Part shown: positions 17,583 to 26,772 of the stretch, piece by piece
Layout: each line of letters starts with the position of its first letter
How positions within the stretch are numbered: the stretch's first letter is position 1
Made by a program: the position numbers and the translations under genes
Assembly: GCA_030065095.1 (NCBI GenBank)
Contig: JASJDP010000001.1
Span: forward strand, 124,001-188,000
DNA from: Rhodobacter sp.
GTDB lineage: Bacteria; Pseudomonadota; Alphaproteobacteria; Rhodobacterales; Rhodobacteraceae
Direction of reading: 5' to 3'
Length of the DNA: 64,000 nt
The notes under the pieces: model-generated
Told to the model about the DNA's origin: nothing
The model's database searches: none
The model's input: the letters and a program-made list of their open reading frames with translations, nothing else

Positions 17583-18518
17583 ATGGCAGTCGCAGCGGAT
17601 GCCGTCCAGCTGGAAACCCGCAGTTGGTTCCACCGCAATCAGCAGGCCATCGCGCCGTGGCTGTTTCTGGCCCCGGGCGTGCTGTTTTTCCTGTTCTACG
17701 TCATCTTTCCGATTTTCCAGTCCTTCAACATCTCTCTCTACGAATGGGACGGGCTGGGCGAGGCGGAATTCATCGGCCTGCGCCACTACGAGGATCTCTA
17801 CTGGGAATTCGCCGACCGCGACGCCTTCTTCGTCTCGCTCAAGAACAACCTGCTGTGGCTGCTCCTCTACCTTCTGGCGATCCCGGCGGGGCTGTTCATC
17901 GCGCTGTTTCTGAACCAGACCGTTGTCGGCATCCGACTGTATAAGTCCCTGTTCTTCTTTCCCTTCGTGATCTCGCAGGTCGTCGTCGGCCTGGTGTTCA
18001 CCTGGTTCTACGACCCGACCTTCGGCCTGCTGAACACGATGCTGGGCTGGGTGGGACTCGGGCCGATCAACGTATTGGGGGACGAGCGTTTCGTCACCTA
18101 CGGCATCATCCTGGCCGGGCTCTGGCCGCAGACGGCCTATTGCATGATCCTGTACCTCACCGGCCTCAACGCCGTGGACCCCGAGCAGATCGAGGCCGGC
18201 CGGCTCGACAATGCCAAGGGCTGGAAGATGCTGTGGTATATCATCATCCCCCAGCTCAAGCCCGCCACCTTCATCGCCTTCGTCGTCACCATCATCGGCG
18301 CGCTGCGGTCGTTTGACTTCATCGCGGTGATGACCCAGGGCGGTCCGTTTGGCTCGTCCCGCGTGCTGGCGTTCTACATGTTCGAGGTGGCACTTTCCGA
18401 ATACGGCTTCCGCATGGGATATGGCGCGGCCATCGCCGTGGTGCTGTTCCTGATCATGCTGTGCTTCATCGCCTACTTCCTGTGGTCGATGTACCGCGAC
18501 CAGAAGGGAGGGCGCTGA
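17583..18518 (+). CDS. Sugar ABC transporter permease (MalF/UgpA type)
   Basis: 311 residues with six membrane spans. The cytoplasmic EAA loop is seen at about 200-220 (GLNAVDPEQIEAGRLDNAKGW), where the CUT1 ATPase docks. It lies 97 bp after the binding protein and 1 bp before the second permease. It forms the heterodimeric channel with the next gene's product. Confidence 0.93.
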   Translation: MAVAADAVQLETRSWFHRNQQAIAPWLFLAPGVLFFLFYVIFPIFQSFNISLYEWDGLGEAEFIGLRHYEDLYWEFADRDAFFVSLKNNLLWLLLYLLAIPAGLFIALFLNQTVVGIRLYKSLFFFPFVISQVVVGLVFTWFYDPTFGLLNTMLGWVGLGPINVLGDERFVTYGIILAGLWPQTAYCMILYLTGLNAVDPEQIEAGRLDNAKGWKMLWYIIIPQLKPATFIAFVVTIIGALRSFDFIAVMTQGGPFGSSRVLAFYMFEVALSEYGFRMGYGAAIAVVLFLIMLCFIAYFLWSMYRDQKGGR

Positions 18519-18519
18519 G

Positions 18520-19368
18520 ATGTTTCCTGCCCCGATCGCACGCAGCTCGCGCACCTGGCAAATCACCTACCAGACCCTTCTGCCCATCGCGCTTTTGTTC
18601 TGGCTGGCGCCCCTGATCGCGGTTGCGGTCTTCTCGATCAAGCCCGATGCCGATTTCACCACCGGCAACTATTGGGGCTGGCCGTCCACCTTCGAGGGGA
18701 TCAACAACTATTCCAAGGTGTTCCTGGAATCGGATATGCCGCGATACCTGTGGAATTCGGTCTTGATCACCGTGCCCACGGTGTTCGGGGCGGTGGCGCT
18801 GTCCTGCATGACGGGTTTCGCGTTGGGCATCTACAAGTTCAAGGCCAACCTCTGGATCTTCTTCATGTTCGTCGCGGGCAACTTCGTGCCGTTCCAGATC
18901 CTGATGGTTCCGGTCCGCGACCTTACGCTCGATCTCGGGCTCTACAATACCAAGACGGGCCTCGTGCTGTTCCACATCGCCTTCCAGACCGGGTTCTGCA
19001 CGCTCTTCATGCGCAATTTCATCCGCGCGCTGCCGTTCGAGCTGATCGAGGCCGCGCGCGTCGAAGGTGTCGCCGAATGGCGCATCTTCTGGTTCGTCGT
19101 CATGCCGTTGATGCGGCCTGCCATTGCCGCACTGGCCGTGCTGATCTTTACCTTCATCTGGAACGACTATTTCTGGGCCGTCGTTCTGACGCAGGGCGCC
19201 GAATCGCAGCCGGTTACCGCGGGCATCACGTCCTTCAACGCCCAGTACCGCGCCGCCTATCACCTGATGAGCGCGGGCAGCATCGTCGCCGCGATCCCGC
19301 CGGTGGCGATGTTCTTCCTGTTGCAGAAACACTTCATCGCCGGTCTCACGCTTGGCGCCGTGAAATAG
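18520..19368 (+). CDS. Sugar ABC transporter permease (MalG/UgpE type)
   Basis: 282 residues, six membrane spans, EAA-loop sequence FELIEAARVEGVAEWRIFW followed by PLMRPAIAALAVL. Second channel subunit of the CUT1 importer. It starts one base after the upstream permease stop and ends 10 bases before the alpha-galactosidase gene. Confidence 0.93.
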   Translation: MFPAPIARSSRTWQITYQTLLPIALLFWLAPLIAVAVFSIKPDADFTTGNYWGWPSTFEGINNYSKVFLESDMPRYLWNSVLITVPTVFGAVALSCMTGFALGIYKFKANLWIFFMFVAGNFVPFQILMVPVRDLTLDLGLYNTKTGLVLFHIAFQTGFCTLFMRNFIRALPFELIEAARVEGVAEWRIFWFVVMPLMRPAIAALAVLIFTFIWNDYFWAVVLTQGAESQPVTAGITSFNAQYRAAYHLMSAGSIVAAIPPVAMFFLLQKHFIAGLTLGAVK

Positions 19369-19378
19369 GACCACCGAC

Positions 19379-20719
19379 ATGCCCAAGATAACCTTCATCG
19401 GTGCGGGCTCGACGATCTTCATGAAGAACATCGTCGGCGACTGCCTGCATTTCGACAGCCTCGCCGACGCCACCTTCGCGCTGATGGATATCGACGCCGC
19501 GCGGCTGGAGGAAAGTGCAATCGTCGCCCGCAAGATGATCCAGGCGATGGGCACCGGCGCAAGAGTCGAGACGCATCTGGACCAGCGCGCCGCGCTCGAG
19601 GGCGCCGATTTCGTCGTCGCCGCGTTTCAGATCGGCGGTTATAAACCGTGCTCGGTCACCGATTTCGAGATCCCGAAACGTTATGGCCTGCGCCAGACCA
19701 TCGCCGACACGCTGGGGATTGGCGGCATCATGCGGGGATTGCGCACGGTGCCGCATCTGTGGAAGCTCGCGGGCGATATGGCGCAGATCTGCCCAGGTGC
19801 GCTGCTGCTGCAATATGTCAACCCGATGGCGATCAACACCTGGGCGCTGGCCGCACGCTATCCGCAAATCCGCCAGGTGGGCCTCTGCCATTCGGTGCAG
19901 AACACGGTGCAGGAACTTGCCCACGACCTCGACCTGCCCGAAGACGAAATCACCTACCGGGTGGCGGGCGTGAACCACGTCGCCTTCTTCCTGGACCTGG
20001 CGCACGGGGGCGAGAGCCTCTATCCGCGCCTGCGCGACGGCTACCGGGCGGGACGCCTGCCGAAGCCGCCGCTGCTGATGCCGCGCTGCCCCAATATGGT
20101 ACGCTACGAGGTGATGGAGCATCTGGGCTACTTCTGCACCGAAAGCTCGGAACATCTGGCCGAATATGTGCCTTGGTTCATCAAGTCGCACCGCCCCGAC
20201 CTGATAGACCGCTTCGGCATCCCGCTCGACGAATATCCCAAGCGCTGCGAGGAGCAGATTGCAGACTGGGCCCAGCAGGCCGAGGACTACAAGGGGCCGA
20301 AACCCATCGACATGGCCAAAAGCCACGAATTCGCCGCCGACATCATGAATGCCGCGGCGACCGATACGCCCTTGCGGTTCTACGGCAACTGCACCAACAC
20401 TGGCCAGATCCCGCAACTGCCGCTGCGCGCCGCGGTCGAGACGCCTTGCGTCATCGACGCGGGCGGCGTCCGCCCCGAGACTGTCGACGACATCCCGCCG
20501 CAGCTCGTCGCGCTTATGCGGACCCAAATCAACGTGCAGGAACTGACCGTGCGCGCGCTGCTCGACGAAGATCCCGATCACATCTACCACGCCGCAATGC
20601 TGGATCCGCATGCCGCCGCCGAGCTTGACCTGCGCCAGATCCGCGCGATGGTGGACGACCTGCTTGCCGCCCATCACGACTGGCTGCCGGACTGGGCGCG
20701 TCTGAAGCGGGCGGCATGA
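19379..20719 (+). CDS. melA: GH4 alpha-galactosidase
   Basis: 446 residues, glycoside hydrolase family 4. The N-terminal NAD-binding motif is TFIGAGSTIF; the Mn2+ ligands of the family are C170 in LCHSVQ and H200 in GVNH. These enzymes cleave alpha-galactosides by an oxidation/elimination mechanism needing NAD+ and Mn2+, in the cytoplasm; no signal peptide is present. It follows the importer genes by 10 bases. MelA-type alpha-galactosidase is preferred over alpha-glucosidase or glucuronidase because it is linked to galactose catabolism and has CHSVQ rather than CHG/CDM variants. Confidence 0.88.
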   Translation: MPKITFIGAGSTIFMKNIVGDCLHFDSLADATFALMDIDAARLEESAIVARKMIQAMGTGARVETHLDQRAALEGADFVVAAFQIGGYKPCSVTDFEIPKRYGLRQTIADTLGIGGIMRGLRTVPHLWKLAGDMAQICPGALLLQYVNPMAINTWALAARYPQIRQVGLCHSVQNTVQELAHDLDLPEDEITYRVAGVNHVAFFLDLAHGGESLYPRLRDGYRAGRLPKPPLLMPRCPNMVRYEVMEHLGYFCTESSEHLAEYVPWFIKSHRPDLIDRFGIPLDEYPKRCEEQIADWAQQAEDYKGPKPIDMAKSHEFAADIMNAAATDTPLRFYGNCTNTGQIPQLPLRAAVETPCVIDAGGVRPETVDDIPPQLVALMRTQINVQELTVRALLDEDPDHIYHAAMLDPHAAAELDLRQIRAMVDDLLAAHHDWLPDWARLKRAA

Positions 20720-20798
20720 TGCTGGAGAGGCCAGAAATCCTGAAAGATCTTTGCCAAGGATCTTCGGAAATCCCTGGTCCCGGACGAAAGGCCGCGCG

Positions 20799-21566
20799 AT
20801 GATCCGACCGATCTACCCCGATCTTGACGGTGCCTCGGTCTTCATCACCGGCGGCGGCTCCGGCATCGGCGCGGCACTGACCGAAGGGTTCCTGCAGCAG
20901 GGCGCGCAGGTCGCCTTCGTGCAACGCTCCGATGCCTCAGCTTTCGTCGAAGAGATGGGCGCAAGCTATCACAGCCCGCCGCTGTTTCTGCCCTGCGACG
21001 TCACCCACACCGGGTCGCTGAAAGGCGCCATCGCCGCGGCCGCCGAGGCCCATGGTCCCGTCACGGTGCTCGTCAACAACGCCGCCAATGACAAGCGCCA
21101 CGAGACGCTGGAGGTGACCGAGGAGTTCTGGGACTGGTCGCAAGCGATCAACCTGAAATCCTACTTTTTCGGATGCCAGGCCGTCATTCCGCATATGCAG
21201 GCCGCCGGCCACGGCTCGATCGTCAACTTCAGTTCGATCAGCTATATGATGGGCAATGCGGGCTATCCCGCCTATGCCACCGCCAATGCGGGCATCACCG
21301 GGCTCACCCGCAGCCTCGCCCGCGAATTCGGGCCCCGGAAAATCCGCGTGAACGCGCTGATGCCCGGCTGGGTGATGACGCAGAAACAGAAAGATCTCTG
21401 GGTCACGCCGGAGGCGCTGGAAGGCCAGCTTGCCCGGCAGTGCCTAAAGCAGGAACTGCTGCCCGAGGATATCGTCGGCGGCACGTTGTTTCTCGCCTCG
21501 AACGCCAGCCGGATGATGACAGGCCAGGCGCTGGTGATCGACGGCGGCGTCGTGGTGACCGGCTGA
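20799..21566 (+). CDS. SDR sugar (galactose/xylose-type) 1-dehydrogenase
   Basis: 255 residues from the ATG at 20799. The N-terminus (IYPDLDGASVFITGGGSGIG) and LVNNAANDKRH closely resemble the Caulobacter xylose dehydrogenase group, which oxidises aldoses to lactones. The NAD(P)-binding TGGGSGIG is at 17-24 and the serine segment is NFSSIS. The active-site tyrosine is Y159, but the residue four places on, normally Lys (YxxxK), is N163 (codon AAT in YATANAG). With lactonases and KDPGal enzymes downstream, galactose is the likely substrate. It overlaps dgoK by TGATG. Confidence 0.82.
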   Translation: MIRPIYPDLDGASVFITGGGSGIGAALTEGFLQQGAQVAFVQRSDASAFVEEMGASYHSPPLFLPCDVTHTGSLKGAIAAAAEAHGPVTVLVNNAANDKRHETLEVTEEFWDWSQAINLKSYFFGCQAVIPHMQAAGHGSIVNFSSISYMMGNAGYPAYATANAGITGLTRSLAREFGPRKIRVNALMPGWVMTQKQKDLWVTPEALEGQLARQCLKQELLPEDIVGGTLFLASNASRMMTGQALVIDGGVVVTG

Positions 21567-22480
21567 TGGCGGGGCGCGGAACCATGGCCGCGTGGGTCGC
21601 CGTCGACTGGGGCACGACGCATCTGCGCGCCTGGGCGATGGATGACCGAGATGCCGTGCTGGCCGAGGCACGGTCAGACGACGGTATGGCGGCGCTGCGG
21701 CCGGATCAGTTCGAGCCCGCGTTGCTGGCCCTGATCGAACCCTGGCTCGGCCCCGGCACCACGCCGGTCATTGCCTGTGGCATGGTCGGCAGCCGCCAGG
21801 GATGGGCCGAAGCACCCTATCGGGCTGTCCCCTGCCAGGCCCGCTCGGACCGTCTTGTCCACGCGCCGGTCCGGGACGCGCGCCTCGACGTCCGGCTGAT
21901 CCCCGGCGTCAAACAGGACAGCCCCGCCGACGTGATCCGGGGCGAAGAAACGCAGATCGCGGGCTACCTCAGCCAAGCGCCCGATTTCGACGGCGTCCTT
22001 TGCCTGCCCGGCACCCATTCCAAATGGGTGCATGTCAGCGCGGGCGAGATCGTCAGCTTCCGCACCTTCATGACCGGAGAGCTTTTTGACTTGCTCGGGC
22101 ATCAGTCCGTCCTGCGTCATTCGATCGCGCCCGAGGGCTGGGACGACGGCGCCTTTGCCGAAGCCGTCGCCGAGGCCATGGCCAAGCCAGAGGCGCTGGC
22201 CGCCCGGTTCTTCGCGCTCCGCGCCGAGGCGCTGCTGCGCGGCCAGTCGCCGGAAGCCGCCCGCGCCCGCCTGTCCGGCTTGCTGATCGGCGCCGAGATG
22301 GCCGCCGCCAAACCCTACTGGCTCGGCCAGCAGGTCGCCATGGTCGGTGCCCCCGCGCTCATGGCGATCTACACCGCCGCGCTGGCCGCGCAGGGCGTGA
22401 CCGCCAGCCAGGCCTCCGGCCCAGAGATGACCCGCGCCGGTCTGATCGCCGCGCACACCAACCTGTCTGCCGTCCCATGA
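21566..22480 (+). CDS. dgoK: 2-dehydro-3-deoxygalactonokinase
   Basis: 304 residues, the normal DgoK length; the ATG at 21566 overlaps the SDR stop, and an alternative ATG lies at 21584. The phosphate-binding start WVAVDWGTTHLRAW is a hallmark, followed by CGMVGSRQGW, PGTHSKWV and MTGELF. It phosphorylates 2-keto-3-deoxygalactonate with ATP in the De Ley-Doudoroff pathway. It overlaps dgoA by ATGA. Confidence 0.93.
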   Translation: MAGRGTMAAWVAVDWGTTHLRAWAMDDRDAVLAEARSDDGMAALRPDQFEPALLALIEPWLGPGTTPVIACGMVGSRQGWAEAPYRAVPCQARSDRLVHAPVRDARLDVRLIPGVKQDSPADVIRGEETQIAGYLSQAPDFDGVLCLPGTHSKWVHVSAGEIVSFRTFMTGELFDLLGHQSVLRHSIAPEGWDDGAFAEAVAEAMAKPEALAARFFALRAEALLRGQSPEAARARLSGLLIGAEMAAAKPYWLGQQVAMVGAPALMAIYTAALAAQGVTASQASGPEMTRAGLIAAHTNLSAVP

Positions 22481-23082
22481 CCCGTCCCCTGATCGCCATC
22501 CTCCGCGGCATAGAACCGCGCGAGGCCGCGGCCACGGCCGCCGCCCTGATCGACGCCGGCATCGCCATTATCGAAGTCCCGCTGAATTCCCCCGACCCGC
22601 TGGACAGCATCGAAGCGATGGTGCAGGCCCATGGTCAGCACGCCCTGATCGGTGCGGGCACCGTGCTGACCGCCGAAGAGGTCGCGCATGTCCACCGCGT
22701 CGGCGGCCGGATCGTCGTTTCCCCCAATTGCCGCGAGCGCGTGATCGACGCCACCCGCACGTTGGGTATGCAAAGCTGGCCGGGCGTGCTGACGCCCACG
22801 GAATGCTTTGACGCCCTGCGCTGGGGGGCGACCGGGCTCAAGGTCTTCCCCGCCTTCCAGATGGGTACCGATGGGTTAAAGGCCGTCCGCGCCGTCCTGC
22901 CGCCCGAGACGCAGATCTACATGGTCGGCGGCGTCGGGCCCGATACCTTCGCCGAATGGCTGCGGGCCGGTGCCGACGGCTTCGGCCTCGGTACGTCGCT
23001 TTACAAGCCCGGTCTCGGCATCGACGACATCGCCGCCCGCGCCCGCGACACTGTCGCCGCCTATGACGAGGCCGCGGCATGA
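22477..23082 (+). CDS. dgoA: 2-dehydro-3-deoxy-6-phosphogalactonate aldolase
   Basis: 201 residues, class I KDPG/KDPGal aldolase. Catalytic Glu E33 (AIIEVPLNSP) and Schiff-base Lys K122 (TGLKVFPAFQMG) are present, with IGAGTVL and MVGGV binding loops. It splits KDPGal to pyruvate and glyceraldehyde 3-phosphate. Placed after dgoK and before the lactonases, overlapping both by ATGA. Confidence 0.94.
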   Translation: MTRPLIAILRGIEPREAAATAAALIDAGIAIIEVPLNSPDPLDSIEAMVQAHGQHALIGAGTVLTAEEVAHVHRVGGRIVVSPNCRERVIDATRTLGMQSWPGVLTPTECFDALRWGATGLKVFPAFQMGTDGLKAVRAVLPPETQIYMVGGVGPDTFAEWLRAGADGFGLGTSLYKPGLGIDDIAARARDTVAAYDEAAA

Positions 23083-23939
23083 CCGCCAAGGTCTATGACG
23101 AGCGTCCATGCGAATTGGGCGAAGGGCCGCTCTGGCATCCCGAGCGGCAACAGCTGTTCTGGTTCGACATCCTCGGCCAGCGGCTTCTGACCCGTGAGGA
23201 CGGAACGGCACGGGAATGGCGGTTCGAGGAAATCGTGTCCGCCGCCGGGTGGACCGGCCGCGACACGCTGCTGATCGCCTCCGAGACGAAGCTTTTCGAA
23301 TTCAACCTCGTCACCGGCGGCTCGGACACCGTTGTCAGGCTTGAGTCCGACGCGTCCGCCACGCGGTCCAACGACGGCCGTGCCGACCCCCATGGCGGAT
23401 TCTGGATCGGCACGATGGGAAAATCGGCGGGCCCCGGCGCCGGCGCAATCTACAGATATTACCGCGGCGACCTGCGCCGGCTTTTTTCCCCGATCACCAT
23501 CCCCAATTCGATCTGCTTCGCCCCCGACGGCAGCCGCGCATACTTTGCCGACACCACCCAGCGCCGGATCCTGACCCAGCCGCTGGATCCGCAGGGCTGG
23601 CCCAGGGGCGACCCGAGGATCTTCGTCGACCTTCGTGCCGAGGGCTTGAATCCCGACGGGTCGGTCACCGATGCGCAGGGCAACCTGTGGAACGCCCAAT
23701 GGGGCGCCGGCCGTATCGCGGGCTACTCACCGAACGGGGATTTCAGGGAGGCCTTCGATTTTCCCGCCCGCCACACATCCTGCCCGGCACTCGGCGGGCG
23801 GGGCCTTGCCACCCTGTTCTGCACCACCGCCCGGGAACATCTGTCGCCCGAGATCCTTGAAGCCGAGCCGCAAAACGGTCAGACCTTCGCCTGCGAAACC
23901 GGCCTTGAGGGCTGGCCCGAACCCCGTGTGATCCTATGA
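23079..23939 (+). CDS. SMP-30/gluconolactonase-family sugar lactonase (copy 1)
   Basis: 286 residues, six-bladed propeller family. The metal-ligand positions are recognisable: E15 in LGEGPLWH, Asn in IPNSICF and Asp in NPDGSV. It hydrolyses the aldonolactone made by the sugar dehydrogenase to the aldonate. The next gene is a diverged tandem paralogue that shares long stretches (HPERQQLFWFDIL, SAAGWTGRDTLLIASET, TRSNDGRADP). It overlaps dgoA and copy 2 by ATGA. Confidence 0.9.
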   Translation: MTAKVYDERPCELGEGPLWHPERQQLFWFDILGQRLLTREDGTAREWRFEEIVSAAGWTGRDTLLIASETKLFEFNLVTGGSDTVVRLESDASATRSNDGRADPHGGFWIGTMGKSAGPGAGAIYRYYRGDLRRLFSPITIPNSICFAPDGSRAYFADTTQRRILTQPLDPQGWPRGDPRIFVDLRAEGLNPDGSVTDAQGNLWNAQWGAGRIAGYSPNGDFREAFDFPARHTSCPALGGRGLATLFCTTAREHLSPEILEAEPQNGQTFACETGLEGWPEPRVIL

Positions 23940-24790
23940 CCGCAACCGTCTACGACCCACGATCCTGCCACCTCGGCGAGGGTCTGCTTTGGCATCCCGA
24001 ACGTCAGCAGCTGTTCTGGTTCGACATCCTCGAAAACAAGCTGCTCAGCCGCGATGGCGAGACCGCGCTTGAATGGCAATTTGACGAAAACGTCTCGGCC
24101 GCCGGATGGACCGGCCGCGACACGCTGCTGATCGCCTCGGAAACCCGCCTCTTCGAGTTCAACCTCGACACACGGTCCGAAACCTTCGTGGCCCATCTCG
24201 AACCGCAGGACCCGGGCACACGCTCGAATGACGGGCGCGCCGATCCGCAGGGCGGGTTCTGGATCGGCACCATGGCAAAACGCGGCCACCAGCGCCCCGG
24301 TGCAATCTACCGCTATTACCGGGGCGAGTTGCGGATGCTGTTCGCGCCGATCAAGGTGGCCAACGCGATCTGCTTCACCCCCGACGGCGGGCACGCCCAT
24401 TTCTCGCAGACCTGGGATGGCAAGATCTGGCGTGTCGCGCTCGACGTCGATGGCTGGCCCACGGGCGAGCCCGAATTGCTGATCCAAGACGAGGGCCGCA
24501 ACATCGACGGCATGGTCTGCGCCGCGGACGGTACGCTGTGGAATGCGCATTACAGGTCCGGCGCTGTGCGGGTCTACGCGCCCGACGGCGCTGTGATCGC
24601 CGACCACGCGATCCCCGCCAGCCAGACCACCTGCCCGGCCTTCGGGGGTCCGGACCTGACCACGCTTTATGTCACAACGGCCCGTCAGGACATCCCGCCC
24701 AACGAGGTCGAGGCCGACCCGCGCCATGGCCGGACCTTTGCCATCGAGACGCAAACCACCGGCCAGCGGGAACACCGCGTGATCCTCTAG
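23936..24790 (+). CDS. SMP-30/gluconolactonase-family sugar lactonase (copy 2)
   Basis: 284 residues, a tandem paralogue of the preceding gene. Metal residues are kept: E15 in LGEGLLWH, Asn in VANAICF and Asp in NIDGMV. The second half has diverged more (SQTWDGKIWRVALDVDGW). Retention of both copies with intact ligands suggests split specificity, for example galactono- versus another aldonolactone. The beta-galactosidase gene starts 53 bp downstream. Confidence 0.9.
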   Translation: MTATVYDPRSCHLGEGLLWHPERQQLFWFDILENKLLSRDGETALEWQFDENVSAAGWTGRDTLLIASETRLFEFNLDTRSETFVAHLEPQDPGTRSNDGRADPQGGFWIGTMAKRGHQRPGAIYRYYRGELRMLFAPIKVANAICFTPDGGHAHFSQTWDGKIWRVALDVDGWPTGEPELLIQDEGRNIDGMVCAADGTLWNAHYRSGAVRVYAPDGAVIADHAIPASQTTCPAFGGPDLTTLYVTTARQDIPPNEVEADPRHGRTFAIETQTTGQREHRVIL

Positions 24791-24843
24791 ACCCAAACGC
24801 AGTTACTTCCCGTTCCAGATCCGCAAAGTCCGACAGAGGCCAC

Positions 24844-26772
24844 ATGAAACGTACCCTCGGCGTCTGCTACTACCCCGAACACTGGCCCGAGGAGATTTGG
24901 GCCGATGACGCCGGACGCATGGCGAATGCCGGCCTGACCTGGGTCCGCATCGGCGAGTTCGCCTGGTCGAAACTGGAGCCTACACCCGGGGACCTTCGCT
25001 TCGAATGGCTGGAGCGTGCCATCGAGACCTTGGGGGCAGCAGGCCTGAAGGTCGTCCTCGGTACGCCAACGGCCACCCCGCCGCGGTGGATGATCGACAG
25101 GCACCCCGGCATGCTGGCGGTCGATGCAGCGGGCAACCTTCGGAAATTCGGCTCGCGCCGCCACTACTGCTTTTCCCATTCGGGGTATCTGGAAGACTGC
25201 AAACGTATCGTCACGCTGCTGGCCGAACGCTTTGGCCGGAACCGCCACGTCCACGCCTGGCAGACGGATAACGAATACGGCTGCCACGACACCACGCTCA
25301 GCTATTCCGACGCCGCCCGCGATGCCTTCCGCGACTGGCTGGCCCAGCGCTACCAATCCCCCGACGCGCTGAACCGCGCCTGGGGCAACTTGTTTTGGTC
25401 GATGGAGTACGGCGATTTCGACGAAATCGACCTGCCCAACCAAACGGTGACAGAGCCCAATCCCGCGCATGTGCTGGCCTTCCGGCGGTTCAGCTCGGAC
25501 CAGGTGGTGCGTTTCAACCGTGCCCAGACCGAGATCATCCGCAAACACTCCGACGCGCCGATTATCCACAACTACATGGGCCGCGTGCTCGAGTTCGACC
25601 ATTTCGCGGTCGGCGCCGACCTCGATATCGCCAGTTGGGATAGCTACCCGCTCGGCTTCCTCTCCGACCGGCTCGAAACCACGGCAGAACACAAGCAGCG
25701 TTTCCTGCGCCAGGGCGACCCGGATTTTCAGGCCTTCCACCACGATCTCTACCGCGCTGTCGGCGCCGCCCGTACGGCCGAGGCCGCACATCTCGGCCGC
25801 TGGTGGATCATGGAACAACAGCCGGGCCCGGTGAACTGGGCCCCCTACAATCCCGCGCCGCTGCCCGGTATGGCCCGCCTCTGGGCCTGGGAGGCCTTTG
25901 CCCATGGGGCCGAGGCGGTTTGCTACTTTCGCTGGCGTCAGGCTCCCTTTGCCCAGGAACAGATGCATGCGGGCCTCCTGCGCCCCGACAGTGCCGACGC
26001 CCCGGCCCTTGCCGAGGCCGCGCAGGTCACCCGGGAAATCGGACAGCTGCCCGACACGGGTCCGGCCAAGGCCCCTGTCGCGCTGATCTTCGACTATGCC
26101 TCCGCCTGGGCGTGGCAGGCCCAGCCGCAAGGCGCGGATTTCGACTATTTCCGGCTGGTCTTCGCCGCCTACCGGGCGTTGCGCCGTGCCGGACAATCCA
26201 TCGACATCCTGCCGCCCGGCGCCGACATCCACGACTACCGCCTGATCCTCGCCCCGGGTCTGGCAACCCTGCCGCAGCAGCTGCGGAACGCCCGGCATGA
26301 AACCAAGGCTGTCGTGCTCTTCGGCCCCCGCACCAACGCCAAGACCGTCGAGATGGCGATCCCGGTCCCCCTGCCGCCAAATCTGCCCGGCCTCGATATC
26401 ACCGTCGCCCGCGTCGAAAGCCTGCCGCCCTCGGAAACCATCCCACTGTCCGGTGGCGGGGCGGTCAGACACTGGTTCGAACATCTCGAGGGCGACGCGG
26501 CCCAGGTCTTTGAGACCACCGTCACCGGCGAACCGGTCCTGATGGGCCGCGACACGGTCTTCTACCTCGGCGCCTGGCTCGACGACGCGGGCTTTGACCA
26601 GATCGTCGGCCGCGCGCTCGCCGAGGCCGGGATCGAGCCCGAGCCCCTGCCGGACGGCCTGCGGATGCGCGACACCGCCACCCACCGCTTCGTCTTCAAC
26701 TATGCCCCTGAGCCGCTCGCCTACGACGGAACCGAAATCCCCGCCGCAGGCGTGCACTGGATCCGCAAATGA
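24844..26772 (+). CDS. GH42 beta-galactosidase
   Basis: 642 residues from the ATG at 24844. Family GH42: the acid/base is E144 in WQTDNEYGCHDT and the nucleophile is E324 in WIMEQQPGPVNW. An (alpha/beta)8 barrel spans about 1-375, then a trimerisation domain and a short beta-domain. Cys residues in GYLEDCK and GCHD resemble the GH42 zinc site in part. No signal peptide, so it cleaves imported beta-galactosides in the cytoplasm. It overlaps galM by ATGA. Confidence 0.92.
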   Translation: MKRTLGVCYYPEHWPEEIWADDAGRMANAGLTWVRIGEFAWSKLEPTPGDLRFEWLERAIETLGAAGLKVVLGTPTATPPRWMIDRHPGMLAVDAAGNLRKFGSRRHYCFSHSGYLEDCKRIVTLLAERFGRNRHVHAWQTDNEYGCHDTTLSYSDAARDAFRDWLAQRYQSPDALNRAWGNLFWSMEYGDFDEIDLPNQTVTEPNPAHVLAFRRFSSDQVVRFNRAQTEIIRKHSDAPIIHNYMGRVLEFDHFAVGADLDIASWDSYPLGFLSDRLETTAEHKQRFLRQGDPDFQAFHHDLYRAVGAARTAEAAHLGRWWIMEQQPGPVNWAPYNPAPLPGMARLWAWEAFAHGAEAVCYFRWRQAPFAQEQMHAGLLRPDSADAPALAEAAQVTREIGQLPDTGPAKAPVALIFDYASAWAWQAQPQGADFDYFRLVFAAYRALRRAGQSIDILPPGADIHDYRLILAPGLATLPQQLRNARHETKAVVLFGPRTNAKTVEMAIPVPLPPNLPGLDITVARVESLPPSETIPLSGGGAVRHWFEHLEGDAAQVFETTVTGEPVLMGRDTVFYLGAWLDDAGFDQIVGRALAEAGIEPEPLPDGLRMRDTATHRFVFNYAPEPLAYDGTEIPAAGVHWIRK

